A DNA stretch of 64,000 nt, taken from assembly GCA_028554645.1 (NCBI GenBank), contig JAQOOI010000069.1:496001-560000 (forward strand), in the 5' to 3' direction. The translations under genes and the position numbers were made by a program. Origin of the DNA: Omphalotus guepiniiformis (taxonomy: Eukaryota; Basidiomycota; Agaricomycetes; Agaricales; Omphalotaceae). Position 1 is the stretch's first letter, and each line of letters begins with the position of its first letter. Shown here piece after piece: positions 48,185 to 61,400 of this stretch. The notes below the pieces were generated by a model that worked only from the letters and a program-made list of their open reading frames with translations, made no database searches and had not been told where the DNA came from.

Positions 48185-50475
48185 TTGGGCGATATGCTAC
48201 GTGCAAGGTACTGATGCGCGCATACAATCATTGTGACTGGGCAAGCACTTACGAAACAATGGAGGGTATTGTAAGCTCCAGCAGCTTCAGGAACACCTCA
48301 GGTTTAATATAGTTGAATATACACGGCGGTAACTGGCGATTGCACCGTTATTTTGTAATATATGTACTCATCAGTGATTGTCCCCAGACAGCAATTTGTG
48401 GAGTAACTTTTGAGGAACAAGTTTCGCGCCTCGGATACTGCATACTACTCGGTAAGCCGTTGTTCCCATTGTAATATAAGCCTCTCCTTAAGTAGCGCAC
48501 ATCAAGGGAACACATTTAAACGAGCGCTATATTATTGTGGTTCGGACATCTCCTGCCTCGTAGCTCAGTTGCCGAACAATCCGCCAGGGCATTGCAACTG
48601 CTGGTAATGCAAGCAGCAATTCGTGAGTCTTGAATCATCGAATAACTTCTCTTCGTCTTATGATATGGATCCACATCAATAGAATTCTCGTAAGACACAG
48701 CGCGCGATTTACACAGTGGTCGATCCCTCGGTGTTATCTTTATCTGCGTTCATGTCAGCTCATTGATATACGTAGGGCCACGCTACATACGTAGGTCCAA
48801 GACTGAACCCTACATACTCATAGTCGAGAACCGCGCGAACCACGATCGAGGGTGTGTTCTCGCGAAGACTGCAGGTAGGCACGAGGATCTATGACTTCTC
48901 GGGCGGCCGCTCATGTTTGCTCCATTCTCAAGAAAGGCTGCGATGCTTATTGAATGCTACCGTGCAAAAGATGTTGGCTCATAGGTCCCAGGAAGCTTAC
49001 CAAATCCCGCGGAATGCTACATAACACCTGACGTCCTTAGGGGTTTGTACTGCGCTCACTTCACCCAAATTGCCTCAAAGTTCTATATGTAATTGAATCG
49101 CAAAAACCCGAGTTGAACTGCAGAAGATCTGTGAGTGTTTTGGATTGTATTGTTCGTTCCTCGGAAGTATATGATCATGAATATATTCATACAGCACACT
49201 CCGTACGCCAAGAGCCTTTGGATAGGTCTGTATGTAAAGAGTATGTACATACACCAGTGTGCAGCCTGAGTAAAGTCGGTGGTTCTCCTTGAAAGATCGC
49301 CGGCATCATCCGCTAACAACTGGAGACTTACAGGTAATAGCTCTCTACAGAGTCACACGTCTTCTCTCCCTTCATACCTCCTCCTCCTGTCCTTCATCAG
49401 ACTCGGTGAAGTCCGAATTCTGAGCGCTGAGCCCTTACCCTCCGGAGCCGTCACCATGTAGGTTTCCAAAGCATTACCTTTATTTCCATTGCTTCGGACA
49501 TGCCCGCCGACCACGACCTCAAGATCAACGCCTTCCATTCACACAAGGAAGACAAACTTCTTTATTCAAATATTCAAATGTAAACCGTCAAGACGCGAGC
49601 CCCACCAACAAGTCTGGCCGTGTAAAGTTAAAGGGCATCACGGTTTTTAACCGTACCCTGCGCGTTCGCCGTTAGTCAATGAGCTCCTGATTTGCTAGGC
49701 CTCGCGAGTAACCTTCCCCCAAAGACTTCAAGTTGGGGAGTTGGTTTACTCGCTCGCTCCAGGGACCCATGACCTTGACTCGTCGACGTCGCCAAGGACA
49801 ATTGACAATTCTGTGTATTTAGACGCCGAGTTCTAATTGGATTTATCACCATCAGATGATACAGTATTCTAGAAAATTGGCAATAACCGTGTGACAGGTG
49901 CCGAATGATATGTACAGCCCGTTCAACAACGTCGCGTTGGGGAAGAGTTGAACGAGCTGTAGTCAAAACAATCGGGGCAGGCTCGCAGAAGTACGCACAG
50001 AGACTACCTCTTCCTCTGGTCCTCGCAAAAAACGGTTGGGGTCAAGGATTGTTATCTGACACCGAGACGTATTGTCAATTATGCGGTCCCCGCTTGGTCC
50101 CCATGGGGTGTCCTCCAACCCCACACTATTCCCTCACTCTGCTCTCATGTTTTTTTGAAATTCTGCTTGCCCCAACACGATCGCCAACTCTGTTCCTCCC
50201 CGTTCCTCCTGGGCACTTCCGCGCTCCTGTCGGTCACTGTAATCGAAAAAAAATATTTGCCAATGCAAGCTCACGTGTCGTAGAGTTGCCCCGTCGGGTG
50301 TGTGCGGTCAACTGTCTCATTTGGACCCGTGCTTGGTATACACGGTAGATAACCCTAAATCGGAGATTCCTCAAAATCCCAATAAAATGTGGGCTCCATA
50401 TGTTCAAGCTCCGAGTCGCTCTGGACGCCCCTTCATTCTGAACTTCCTCTGTCACTCCCACATACTTGCTGCACG
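48185..50475. other. gene-poor spacer
   Basis: About 2.3 kb with no coding region I can support on either strand. No tRNA cloverleaf, rRNA or transposon ends found. The final few hundred bases should hold the promoter of the acetate-family transporter. Confidence 0.5.
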
Positions 50476-51511
50476 ATGTCTTCAGGAGATTCACCCGCCT
50501 CTGCGACCGGCGACCTTGAAAAAGGCTCGTTCCACCATAACAACACTTCTAGCTCCAACTTGGGTTTTCGCCCGCCCATCCAATTGACTCCGGAACAGTA
50601 TGAGCGTCTTTTTTTGCAACCCGGCGGTAAATCATCTGCTGCGAACCAAAGACTTGCTCAAACGTTCGGTAATCCCACACCCTTGGGCATTATATCACAT
50701 TTGCTTGCTATCACGCCTACTGCCTGTTACCTTATGGGATGGGGAGGTACGAGTGCGGCATCGTTACCAGCGATGGTCGGAGCATATTATTTCATTGGCG
50801 GAATGGGTTTGGTCGTCTCTGGTGTCATGGAATGGGTGCGTGTTTTTTTCAACTATCGTATAGTCGGACTTACTGAGGCTCTTACCGATAGATCATTGGG
50901 AACACCTTCCCCTCTGTTGTCTTTATCACATTCGGAGGCTTTTGGTTCGCTATCATTTTCCACCTTATCATGTCATTATAATTGAATCGTGTTACCCTCA
51001 GGTTGAGCCTGGGTACTTTGCAAGATCCGCTGCACAATATTGCCTCGGCCTTTGCTGGGGGCGCCGCCGACGTTGCGTATACCAGTGGATTGATGTTCTA
51101 CTTTGCATTTTGGTCAATCGCTTGCTTGGTGTACCTCATCACTAGTCTAAGGACAAACGTCGTATTTGTTGTTCGTACCTTTAAACATCTTCGGCTTCGT
51201 CGAGCTAACCTTTCCACCTTGATAGGTCATCTTCTTCACTCTCATGATGACATTCATCTTTTTGTCTGTGGCGTATGCAAAATTAGGATCGGGCGATGCT
51301 ACACTGGCCGTCACATTTTGTATGTGATTCTTCCTATGTGTGCTGTGTGATGCTAACTAGTCGGAAACCAGTGAAAGCGTCTGGATCATTTGCATGGGTC
51401 TGCGTCGTTTTTGCGTGGTACTTGGAATTTGCTCTCCTGTTCGGTTCTGTCGAGATGCCTCTGAACCTACCCTTGGGCGATCTCTCAGGGTTCTTGAGGA
51501 AGAGAAATTGA
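50476..51511 (+). CDS. Gpr1/Fun34/YaaH (AceTr) family membrane transporter
   Basis: Five exons: 50476-50835, 50892-50944, 51002-51170 (or -51167), 51226-51319 and 51372-51511, giving about 271 residues. The cytosolic N-terminus is followed by the family signature NPTPLGIISH at residues ~72-81, the NPAPLGL motif of yeast Ato1/Ady2 and bacterial SatP acetate carriers. Hydrophobic segments matching the usual six helices follow, including FPSVVFITFGGFWLS, a helix starting GLMFYFAFWS and VIFFTLMMTFIFLSVAY. The protein probably moves acetate, or ammonium as also proposed for Ato proteins, across the plasma membrane. It ends LRKRN, a basic tail. Confidence 0.92.
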
Positions 51512-52995
51512 CCGTTCCATACGCCGATAAAGAATAGGATATGTACCATTACTGATCTGTAAGGTAGTTAGTTCTATTCACTTGCGAGATCACTTGCGGA
51601 TCACTTTATTATTATATCCTCTTTATAATCGCCTCCACTTACGGCTACATACGAGGAAAATACCTTTTTATTCCCTGTTTACATGACTTTTCATTGAATT
51701 CACGATATGAATATGTTGTATATATGTGCTCTTACTGACCTGGTACCCACCATGTCGATTGCTTTTGTCAGCCCGACCCTGCCCGACCCAACGTATCTCG
51801 AGCGACAAACGATTGAAACCCTTCTTTCCACGTTGCGCAGCGGAACCTCTGTCCACCATCCTAGGACCATATCTGCAGCGATGCTACGGTTTGCACTTCT
51901 AGAAAACTTTTGACATTTGGTTCCCTCCCTTATTCATACGTGCAGGCTCACAGCAGCGATGCCTGCAGGCTGCGTCGAGTCCAGGTGACGTTCAGAATAA
52001 AGTGGTCGTTTGCGAAATATTCCGGTTCGTCGGGCCGACTCGTGCGCTCAGCACTTGTGTGCGTGCCTTATTGACGTTCGATGGTAGAAGATAACAACTA
52101 TCAACAGCCCATACTTATTATAGAAAGACCCTTGGCCGTGGCCTCCTCCACTTGGCCTCACTGAACGCCTGCTCAGCGCTCAACGTCAACGTCAACCCTG
52201 GCTGAACCACCAACTGCTTTGCGTGCGGTACATACCTTTTTGATTCACTGATGATTTGAACCGATCTGTTTCGTCCAAAGGTTCATCCAAGTACCAGCAG
52301 AAAGTACTCTTGACAAGACCAGGAAAATCGAAGTCGGGATGGAAAACCGGTCTGAGTAAATCTTTGTTAGGATCCATCATCGTGGTTCGGGAAAATCTAT
52401 GACTCTGTGACTTGAATCGTTCTCATTTCTATCCTATGTACAGTGCATGTTTGTATTTTTAACATATTTGCGAAGACTTGCAGTCTCAAGTCCCGAATCT
52501 AGTCCCTTCTAGTCCTCGCGAAGGTTGTTCAGCTGAGCTATACTTAGCTCTGCTGTGACTGCTAGGGTACATTCTTGCCGCCGGCGGTGGCACCAGGTTC
52601 ATTTGAATTGTTTGATGCGTTCAATCGCTCGACAACTCCAACTTCTAATCATTGTCAACCGTACCGCATGACACCTTTGGCATCTGTTCTGTTGGTTCGT
52701 CCTTCAAAAGCCTCATTTCTTCGAAACATCTTGCGCAGTAGTTCATGGGCTGCAGACTCTCTGAGTCTATAGGTCCATCCGCTACGGTACGCAAACGCTT
52801 TGCTAGAAGCTTGTTCCGGGACCGTATGTGGGCCATACGGATGCACGCGGGGTGCTGATGAAGCGCAGCCCCAGGCACGCCTATCTAATCTAAGGTACCT
52901 GTTTTATCTGATAAAGATAAAAGGCTTGGTATCTGATAAATTTTCCATCCCAGGCTTCCTCTACCCCATCCATCTACTGTCTCGAGCGAGTCGCG
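51512..52995. other. intergenic
   Basis: 3' flank of the acetate-family carrier and long 5' flank of the siderophore transporter. A minus-strand frame at 52192-52380 (starts MMDPNKDLLRPVFHPDF) looks protein-like and ends near a GTATGT donor, but no second exon of substance is found, so I leave it uncalled. Confidence 0.45.
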
Positions 52996-55851
52996 ATGTC
53001 CTTCCACGACGCCGAGCATGGGCTTGAAAAGACCTCCTCCAAGGCCGGAAGCTCAGGAGAACATGAGAAAGAATACGCAGTGGATGATGGTCTTCCTCAA
53101 ACTGAGGGTTTAGTGAAGGTCGAGGCTGCTCAGCGTGTTTGGTTCGTTCCACTTCTTCTTTTCTAGCGTGTTCGGTGATTGAAGATATCCGTAATTGAAT
53201 TCTTTGCAGGGGTCGGAAATCAAAAATCGCGTTCTGGATTGGGGTTGGCCTCATCTCGTACATCTACTCCCTCGATGGTAAGTTGTCCTTATCCATTTCT
53301 TGTTTCGTACCAGCTTTTGCAGCTGTGACTCTGGCACTCATAACACCTGCGTTCCCTATCTCACTATTAATTTATTCAGGCCAAACAACGTACACGTACC
53401 AGTCGTATGCAACATCTTCCTTCAGCGAGCATTCGTTACTGGGGGCTATCACCACTGCACAGGCAAGTAAGCTATAAGTCACGATATAAATTATATAACA
53501 ACTCAACTCCGCTCCCTCACATTTCAATAGGCCATCATTCTCGCTTGCATGAAGCCTGTAGCTGCCAAAGTAAGCGTACTCGGGTCTGGCATACCTGCGT
53601 TCAACTCAAACTCTGATTTGACATGTATATGTTCTTTTAGATCGCTGATACGTTCGGAAGAGCTGAGGCGTTCAGCTTCCTCATATTTTTCTATTGTTTG
53701 GGATATATCCGTATGTTCTCAAGTGCACCCAATGACCTTTCCCTTTCTGAAAAATCACATGCTTCGTCAGTTCTTGCTGCCTGCAACAATATCAACACTT
53801 ACGCTGCGGGTGCAATTATCTACTACGTTGGATTTTCATGTCTTGAGATATTGATCCAGGTACTTCGGGATCATGACATGCGTTCTTTGTATTTACAATC
53901 TTCATCCTTGTAGATTGTCATCGGAGACGTGACTAACCTCCGTTGGAGAAGTTTACTGTCCTCCTGCTATTCCATCCCATTCCTAGTTAATTGGGCAGTC
54001 GCATCCAATATATCTGCGGACGTTCTGGCGCAATCTGGATGGCGATGGGGCTACGGCATGGTGCAGTAAGATTTTTCAATCAGACGCGTCTTAACTGACT
54101 TTCGCTCTAGTTTGCCATCATCGTCCCGGCAGCGATTGCTCCGATTATGATAACTCTCTACTGGGCTCAACACAAAGCGAAAAAGTTGGGGGTGGTGGCT
54201 ACTAATGTCGCAGGTGACGCCGCTGATGCTCCGCGTATCGTCTCGAATAAGCCCTTCCTTTTACGCCTGTGGACTTTCGTAGTGGATATGGATGCTCTTG
54301 GTCTAATAATATTCGCAGCAGGTTGGGCATGCCTTCTACTCCCGTAAGTCACGAGCCTTGGCTTCTCTGTTACCCCACGCCAGTTTGACACGATCCGTAC
54401 AGGTTAACTCTCGTAAATGGCCAGTATACTACATGGAAGGACCCAAGTATTATCGCCATGCTAGTCTGTGGCGGCGTCATTCTCATATTCTTCATTCCAT
54501 TCGAAGCCAAGATAGCAAGAACACCTGTATTTCCCTGGCGGTTCTTCAAAAATCCAACGATTTTGTTCTCGGCGTTCATTGGTTTCTTTGACTTTGTCTC
54601 GTTTTATCTCCAATACACGTACCAGTATAGTTTCATCTTTGTCACTCGTGATTGGAGTGTTGTGGATCAGAAGTGTGTTGTTGTGCTGTTCTTTGTAGCA
54701 AAAAATCCCAAGCTGACCGACTCTCCTCTTCTTCTCTCACAGTTACTTCGCCTACACCCAGACACTGGCTCTAACTATATTTGGTATTCTTGCCGGGTTC
54801 GTTCAGGCGTACACTCGTCGTACCAAGGTATATTTTCCGCCATTCATTTGGTTTAGCACATCTAATGCATGAAAAAGGTTCTCCTCATCATCGGCTTATG
54901 CATTCGTCTCCTGGGCGTAGGACTGATGATCAAGTCCAGAGGTGCTCACGGCTCGACCGGGTTCCTTGTAATCTGTCAAGTTCTTCAAGGCCTTGGTGGT
55001 GGAATTTCTGCTTGTTCAATTCAACTCCTTGCTCAAGGCTCTGTCACACATCAAGGTCTGTAGAAGTCGTGTTGTTACCCTTATTAGTCGTGAAGTGAAC
55101 GTGGTATGTGATTTGGGCAGAACTTGGAACCGCAACTGCTTTCGTACTTCTCTGGACTGCGATTGGGGTGAGTTCGCGGCCGTTCCGCAGTTATTGTGAC
55201 TTTATGGCCTTACTTTTCACTACCTAGAACGCTGTCGGTTCCGCTGTAAGTCCCTTGCACCCCAGATTATTAGGTCTGGTCTTTCGGCAAAAGAAATTGA
55301 AACTAGTGCTTCTAGCTTGCAGCTGCCATCTGGCGTGACTACAGTGAGTACTTACCACTTATATCTTTTCCCCTTTCAAATCTGCCAAAAGACCTAGGCG
55401 CTCGCTCACTCAAATAACAAATTTCTTTCTGTAGTGCCGAAGCAGTTGACACAAAATCTTGCTGGGCTTCTCAGCTCGACTGATATAGACGCAATTTACT
55501 CCAGTATCACCACTGCAGTCACTTACCGCTCTAATACAGCTGTTTATGATGGGATTGTACGAATTACATTTATCTCATCTGGTGTACAGGTGTCATTAAC
55601 GAACTTTTTCCGGCCGCAGATTTCGGCGTATGATTATACGATGAAGATCCTTCTTATAGTTGCAACCGTAATGGCCGTGATCCCCGTGATCTTGTCGTTC
55701 TTCGTGAAGAACATGGTGCTTTCCGATGCGTAAGTGTGGCATTTTACATTGGGTTTGGCTGAGAACTAAGTTGGAGCTTAATTTACTTAGACATAATGAT
55801 GTAGAAGGGAAAGATGAGACGGGCAAGGTCGTTGACCCTGAAAAGAACTGA
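52996..55851 (+). CDS. MFS siderophore-iron transporter (ARN/SIT type)
   Basis: A multi-exon gene with start ATG 52996 and stop TGA 55849-55851, encoding roughly 600 residues. It begins with an acidic cytosolic N-terminus. Family features include SYIYSLDGQTTYTYQSYATS after the first helix, AIILACMKPVAAKIADTFGR, WRWGYGMFAIIVP, FFDFVSFYLQYTYQYSFIF, YTQTLALTIFGILAGFVQ, QLLAQGSVTHQ and the C-terminal FFVKNMVL. This is the SIT/ARN branch of the major facilitator superfamily (usually 14 helices), which imports ferric siderophores by proton symport. Around 55060-55260 the splice sites are hard to resolve: the VIWAELGTATAFVLLW to NAVGSA segment is clear, but the joint after THQ is uncertain. Regulation by iron is expected for the family but no site was identified. 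Confidence 0.88.
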
Positions 55852-57170
55852 AAACAATGTGTAGTAAAGTTGTACCATACATGGGACGTTCTAGGGTCTC
55901 GATTCTCTGTTATACCTCGACTCTGTCCTGACTTGATTCCATGCTATTCCATGCTGCACTTAGTACTCCAGCTTGAGTCGGAGACTGTAGAGATGGTCGT
56001 GGTTCTTTAGAACCACCCTTCTGAATATGATCTAGTCCGAATTTTTAGTACTTGTCTGGATTCTGCAGTCTTCACTACATCTCCAAAGGCCATAAATCTT
56101 TCTGGAACATTCTCACTTCTTATGATGCTAAAACTACCGAGATACAAAGGGATCTGAGCCCAGGGCGCATATATACTGTTTAGTGCGAGACAGTTCCCAC
56201 TGTGCGAGGGAAAAATAAAACACTTTAACTTGTGTGTCGTACTACACATACATACATATACATTGCGAAGGGTGGCGGGCGAGTGCCCGGGGACCTGCTT
56301 GAGATCGACGAGGTCTTTATTACGGTTTTGAATAACAAACCTATGTAAGTCTCCAGTAAGGGTAATTTACATTTGAGAACGACGAAAAAGGGTTTCTTTA
56401 CGTTAAAGCTCCGCATGTGCACTCAACCGTACCGATGATACTCACAGTGCCGCACTTGTACATAGGGTTCGATGACAGTCAAACCCTGTCGTTTTTCTTT
56501 GCTACGTGGTCCCGGGTTGCTGTTGTATCTGTGTTTCGAAGCTCATCTCGGCACACCTAGGCCGTGGAAGTTCAACTCATCATTTTTTGAGGGTGAGGCC
56601 TCACAGTCCTACATAGGGCATTGGCAATAACGAGTCCAATGTCTCGAATTCACACACCTCGCGTCATAATCGGACCCTTGGTGACCACTTGCGCTCCCGA
56701 ACGAACGAAAGAGGACCAATCGCGGTTTGCCACCTCCGGACTGGCGTCGGAACCCTGGACGTCAAGATACATGTGAACGTCGAATATGGATGGGCAACTC
56801 TTTAGCATCGGACTCACTGCTTGGATTGAGATACGAAAACCCTGTTCTTGAATCATACTGTAACATGTCATCGAGAAAACCTGTTTGATCGTTGGAACCA
56901 GTAGAACAGCGAAAAGGAAAGACGCTTGTGCCGAGTGGCTCTGGTGCCCTTGAGTATGCTGTCAGTGAACGGTGATGAGAATCGTGCGGATAAAGTGAAT
57001 GTTTAATAGGAGAAAGTAGATCCGAAAGAAAACATATCATACAAAGGTACAGACGGAGAAACATCTCCAGAGGGTATAATACAACGGGATATACTACAAT
57101 GGGGCACATAATCCAAGTCAGCGAGAAGGCATAGCAATGTTAGATAGCACACGTATTAAATGGAACCAGC
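55852..57170. other. gene-poor spacer between convergent genes
   Basis: About 1.3 kb, no supported gene on either strand. Confidence 0.5.
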
Positions 57171-58023
57171 TCAAGCGTCAGCCATAATCTCCTGCCTCAT
57201 CTCCTCAAACCTGCGCCCTTCATTCTCCGCTTTATCGATATGTTTACTGAGCTTCTCTTCACGAGCCTCAATCCTCTTTTCCATCCCGAGTACCAACATT
57301 CGCACTTGTTCGATATGCGCAGCTAGCTGCTGTTGGCTAGCAGCGGTGGGTGGCTCAGAAGTGCCTGCCGGATTGTTTGAAAGGGGTGACGACGAGAGTG
57401 TGTTGGAACGCGAGTGCAGATAAGCTCGACCTATAGTCGCAGCGCTCGAGTCCATAGCAGGAGCTACTTCCAATGTGGTCTGTTCGACAATACCGTAAAG
57501 GGTCCATACATAAGTATAATGCACCGCGAAAATTGAACCATGACATACCTGCCAGTTTTCCCCGGCAACCTCTGTGAGCTTACGTTCAAGCATCCTGCAT
57601 CGTGCCTTCACCCTTTAAGATAAATCAGAATGAATGAGAACGAAAGCATCACTGGAAAAAAGCACCTTTCTAGATCGGTCATGAACCTCTCATTCTCTCG
57701 TTGTGTCCCTTGAAGGAGGAGCTCGATATCTTTGTATTCTCTCTGGAGAGCTTGTACTTGCTCCAAAGTAGGTCTCGACTTTAAATCCTGCTCCATGTCT
57801 TGTACTTGATTCCGTAGCTGGGCAATAAATCAGCATCATACATACTTCAAAGAAACCTCCTTCAGACACGTAGTTTGTCGCATTCCCTATCTCTATCCAG
57901 GAGCTGTCTTCGTAAGACATCTTCATTCGATTCGTCGCCCTCTCGCAAGACACCAAGATCATCAGATATCAAAGCAAGTGACGGTTTGGCGTGGTGGCGA
58001 ACAGTTTGTGACCGGCGCTGCAT
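57171..58023 (-). CDS. small coiled-coil protein (226 residues)
   Basis: Four exons in phase: 58023-57868, 57817-57666, 57612-57549 and 57479-57171. The family is not recognised. Nearly the whole length is helical: VLRRQLLDRDRECDKLR, then SRPTLEQVQALQREYKDIE, CRMLERKLTEVAGENWQ and, after a Ser/Pro/Ala linker, a second heptad region ending ENEGRRFEEMRQEI. Such proteins often belong to spindle-pole, septin or vesicle-tethering assemblies, but nothing here is specific. Start ATG 58023 is followed by basic MQRRSQTVRHH. Introns are 50-69 nt with usual signals, except that the first donor (GTCTGA) is weak. Confidence 0.75.
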
Positions 58024-58476
58024 ATTTCGATGATAATGAAGTGGTAAAGATGAGAGTTACAGGTTTAGATGAAGGAATTCAAGATCCTTTGTAGTTAATC
58101 AGGGGAGTAATTGGTGCAGTTCCAGGTTTGTGCGTGCCACAGTGGCACGCGAACTGCACGCACGAGACCGCGTGGTAGTCACGTGGCTCAAAGTATCCTG
58201 GCTTTGCGACATTGGCTTGCTTCAAGTCAAAGTTTCTACTCTACTTTCGAATGAATACATGAATACACAAAGGTACAGTATAAGCTAAAGAAACTCTACA
58301 AACAGAAACCCAGGCATACAGAACTTAGAACTACTAATGTTTGCGTGCACGTACGTATCTCGTGTGTATATATAACTGAACGAATCTAATAAAGATATAT
58401 GAGCTACTTTAAAAACCGAAATTCACGACAAGAAGATTTTTGATCAGTCCAGAAGATTACATTATGGGTTCCAAAA
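58024..58476. other. intergenic
   Basis: 5' flank of the coiled-coil gene and 3' flank of the IBtk-like gene. No feature seen. Confidence 0.5.
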
Positions 58477-61400
58477 TCATGATGCAGAAGCTGGTGGGCC
58501 TTTCTTGCCCCTTGGACCCTTTTTACCGCCAGGCTTCGGTGTCCCTTGAGCTTGAGGTTCAGAAACACCGCTAGTCTCATTTGAGTTTTGCACCTGCGAA
58601 GTACCCGCGTCTTTGTTGACCCCCTTCGGTTTTCTTTGACGTTTCTGTACGTTCTTATTTCCATTCGCAGGCGACCCCTTCTGCCCCGACCCACCACCTC
58701 TGCCCTTCTTCACGTTTGATCCACCAGCATCAGCCAACGTCGAAGTCAGCGCCTCTGTTTCCAACCTCACTCTTTCCTCTTCAGCCTGCCACCACTTCAA
58801 AAAGTCCTCTTCCTGACGCCTCTCCTGCTCCTCTTGCTGTATCTCTACCAGCGATCGTTTGTCCTTGCTGCTGCTGACACCTTGTTCCAACTGTAGCTGC
58901 TGGATAGCTACGAATGACATCCCGCTTACTACAGTTGGTGGAAGAGGTTCATGAACTGGAGCAGAGACCCAAGCCTTGTTAGTACCGCCACTAGAACGAA
59001 AGGGGTTGATTGTCAGATTGTTACTTTTCTTACTCCGAGATAAAAGTATACTTACGAAACGCGGCGGGGAGTAGATGGACTGGGCTTTGCCACTGGCTGT
59101 CTAGAAGGCGTGAAGACCGGTCCAAGCGCCGCTGGCCCAGCACTCGGTGGTGCGGGAGCTTGTGACCGCGGCGGAGTGGCCGGAGGAGGTGGAGGAAACA
59201 CTTTTGGTCTCACAGACGCTGCCGTTGGGATACCTGATGAAGACGAGGTCTGAGTTTGCGGTTGTACAGCAGGGATTTTCCATGGTGAACCACTAGGTCG
59301 AGGAGAAGGACTCGGAGGAGTAGTAGAAGGCGTATTATATACTGACGACAGCTTGCGCTGCGAGGATGTTTGGTGCCGCAATCTCATACTACCAAAGGAA
59401 GGACCATCACCAGGGGATCCACGAGGTGCTACATAAGTAGGAACCGGCGTTCGCTGCGAATCAGAGGCCGCTACGGCTTCTGCCATAACTGCCCTCATAT
59501 TGACCCTTCAAACGCAAAGGTCACAACAAATTCCTCGTACATACACAAAGAAACACATACCGAGGGGCAGATGAAGCTTTCCATGCAGGTGCATGTGACG
59601 GAGCGGAGGACGATATGTTCACCGCATTCGTCAATCGTTCCGACGTACTGATAGATGGAGGACCAATATCCACATCGTCCATATCGAAGATATCATCCCC
59701 CGCAGCGGCTGACCCATGACTCGTACCTCTTGCAATCATCACTGGGCTATCGGGAGCCGAAGTTCTTGGACGAATAGATGGACTGCCCAATACGTTCTCT
59801 CTCTGCTTGCCCAAAGATACGCTCGTCATGTGCGATGGTGAAGGAGGCGAAGACATCCTCAACGCATGTGAAATCTTCCGCTCTCTATGCTTCTTCTGCG
59901 CGGGGATAACTAGCGCAGGTATATCTTGTTCCTCTAGCCATTCTTTCCATTTCTCCATTGCATGCTCCGTCAATGTCCCATCTCGTACTATACCTGCCTT
60001 CTCTTCTTGCTTCTGGCGTATGAAAAGCGATAGTTGCTTGATAAGAGGGACATCAAGCACGTCCAGCATGTGACGTTCGAGAAAGGTCTCCAAATTTTCA
60101 GCGATATATCCTTGAACAGAGGAAACGAGTTGATACGCATGATAATGTGAAGCTTCAGCGAGAATGTAGCATGCATTATGGATGTTGAGAAATTTGAGGA
60201 TGACTTGAGAGGTAAGTAGCATGAGAGGAGAAAGTATAAGCTCGCTCTACGCATTCAATTAAATCAATGAATGGAGCAACATGCACGAAACAAGAAAGAA
60301 ACGTACCGTTACGGCGATGATTTCGAACAGGAACTCCAACACTTCATCCACCGAGCTTGCAAACTCTGCACCAGCAACCGTTAGCCGATGAATCTGACAA
60401 TATGCATAGAAAAAGCGAAACACCTACCAAGCGACCCAAATAATCCCTCACACTGGCCGTAACACATCCACTTCATCACATATTCCATCACCCTCCAACT
60501 TATATGTTTCAAATCCACCCTAACCAACCCATCACAATCCTCCTTCTTTCTCTCTTTCGTCCACTCTTCCTCACCCAAGAAATCATCAAAGTAGGTCGAG
60601 CGCGCACGCAAGATACCCGAATACGCTCGCACCTCCTTAGAATCCGCCAGCTCCAGAATCACATCCGGTGCCAACATGCGTCCAGTCGCACTGTGATTTG
60701 ATGTCGTGTGCTCTCCATTGAACTCCCAAAACAACGACGCCAAATCTCTCTTTAGCGTTCCTTCAACAGACCTTTTAACCACACTTTCCATAGCTTTCAA
60801 CATCTCTGGAAGCTCAAACGCCCTACCGAGCACCTGCAATTCTGACTTGACCTGAGCCCCAAGTGCAGGCGTAATCACTAGCTGAAGGTTGAGGTTGAAC
60901 TTGGCGAAAAGGTCCATAGACGATAAACCGGAATACACCCGTCGATCCCAGATAGAGAGAAGCTCGTCCGTGTAGAAATAGTGCATGAGAATCAAGACAC
61001 TCAAAGTATGAACGCCCGCAAACTCGATCCGCTTGCGTAAGTCACTGCCATCTTTGTACGTGACGATCCGTACTTGAACGTCTTGTTCACCAGCGACACG
61101 GCCGCGGCCACCATACTCTCGAGCTCCTCGTTCCGAAACCTGAATAGGTTCCCGCAGAACGACGTCGGATGAAGAAGTGAGCGCTCTTCGGAGTACTTTT
61201 GATCTACCACCCAGCAACACGCTGTGAACAGGGAACTTGAGCCCCTCGGGAGAACCCAACGGCAACGACGAGGTGTCAGCCAGATTGGTACTTGACATTC
61301 CTAGAAGCTTCCGTCTCGCCTTCTTGCCACTCGGAGGCGCACCCGAGGAAGCCACGGACGCGCTGTTGAGGTGTAGAGAGATAGACACCACTGCATCTGC

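Noticed and set aside
48555..48640. A tRNA-like 'tagctcagttg' D-arm motif
   Set aside because: No matching T-arm (GTTCGA), acceptor stem or anticodon arm at the right spacing.
52192..52380. Minus-strand small ORF as a possible pheromone-precursor-like gene
   Set aside because: No C-terminal CaaX motif, and the spliced continuation stops within three codons.
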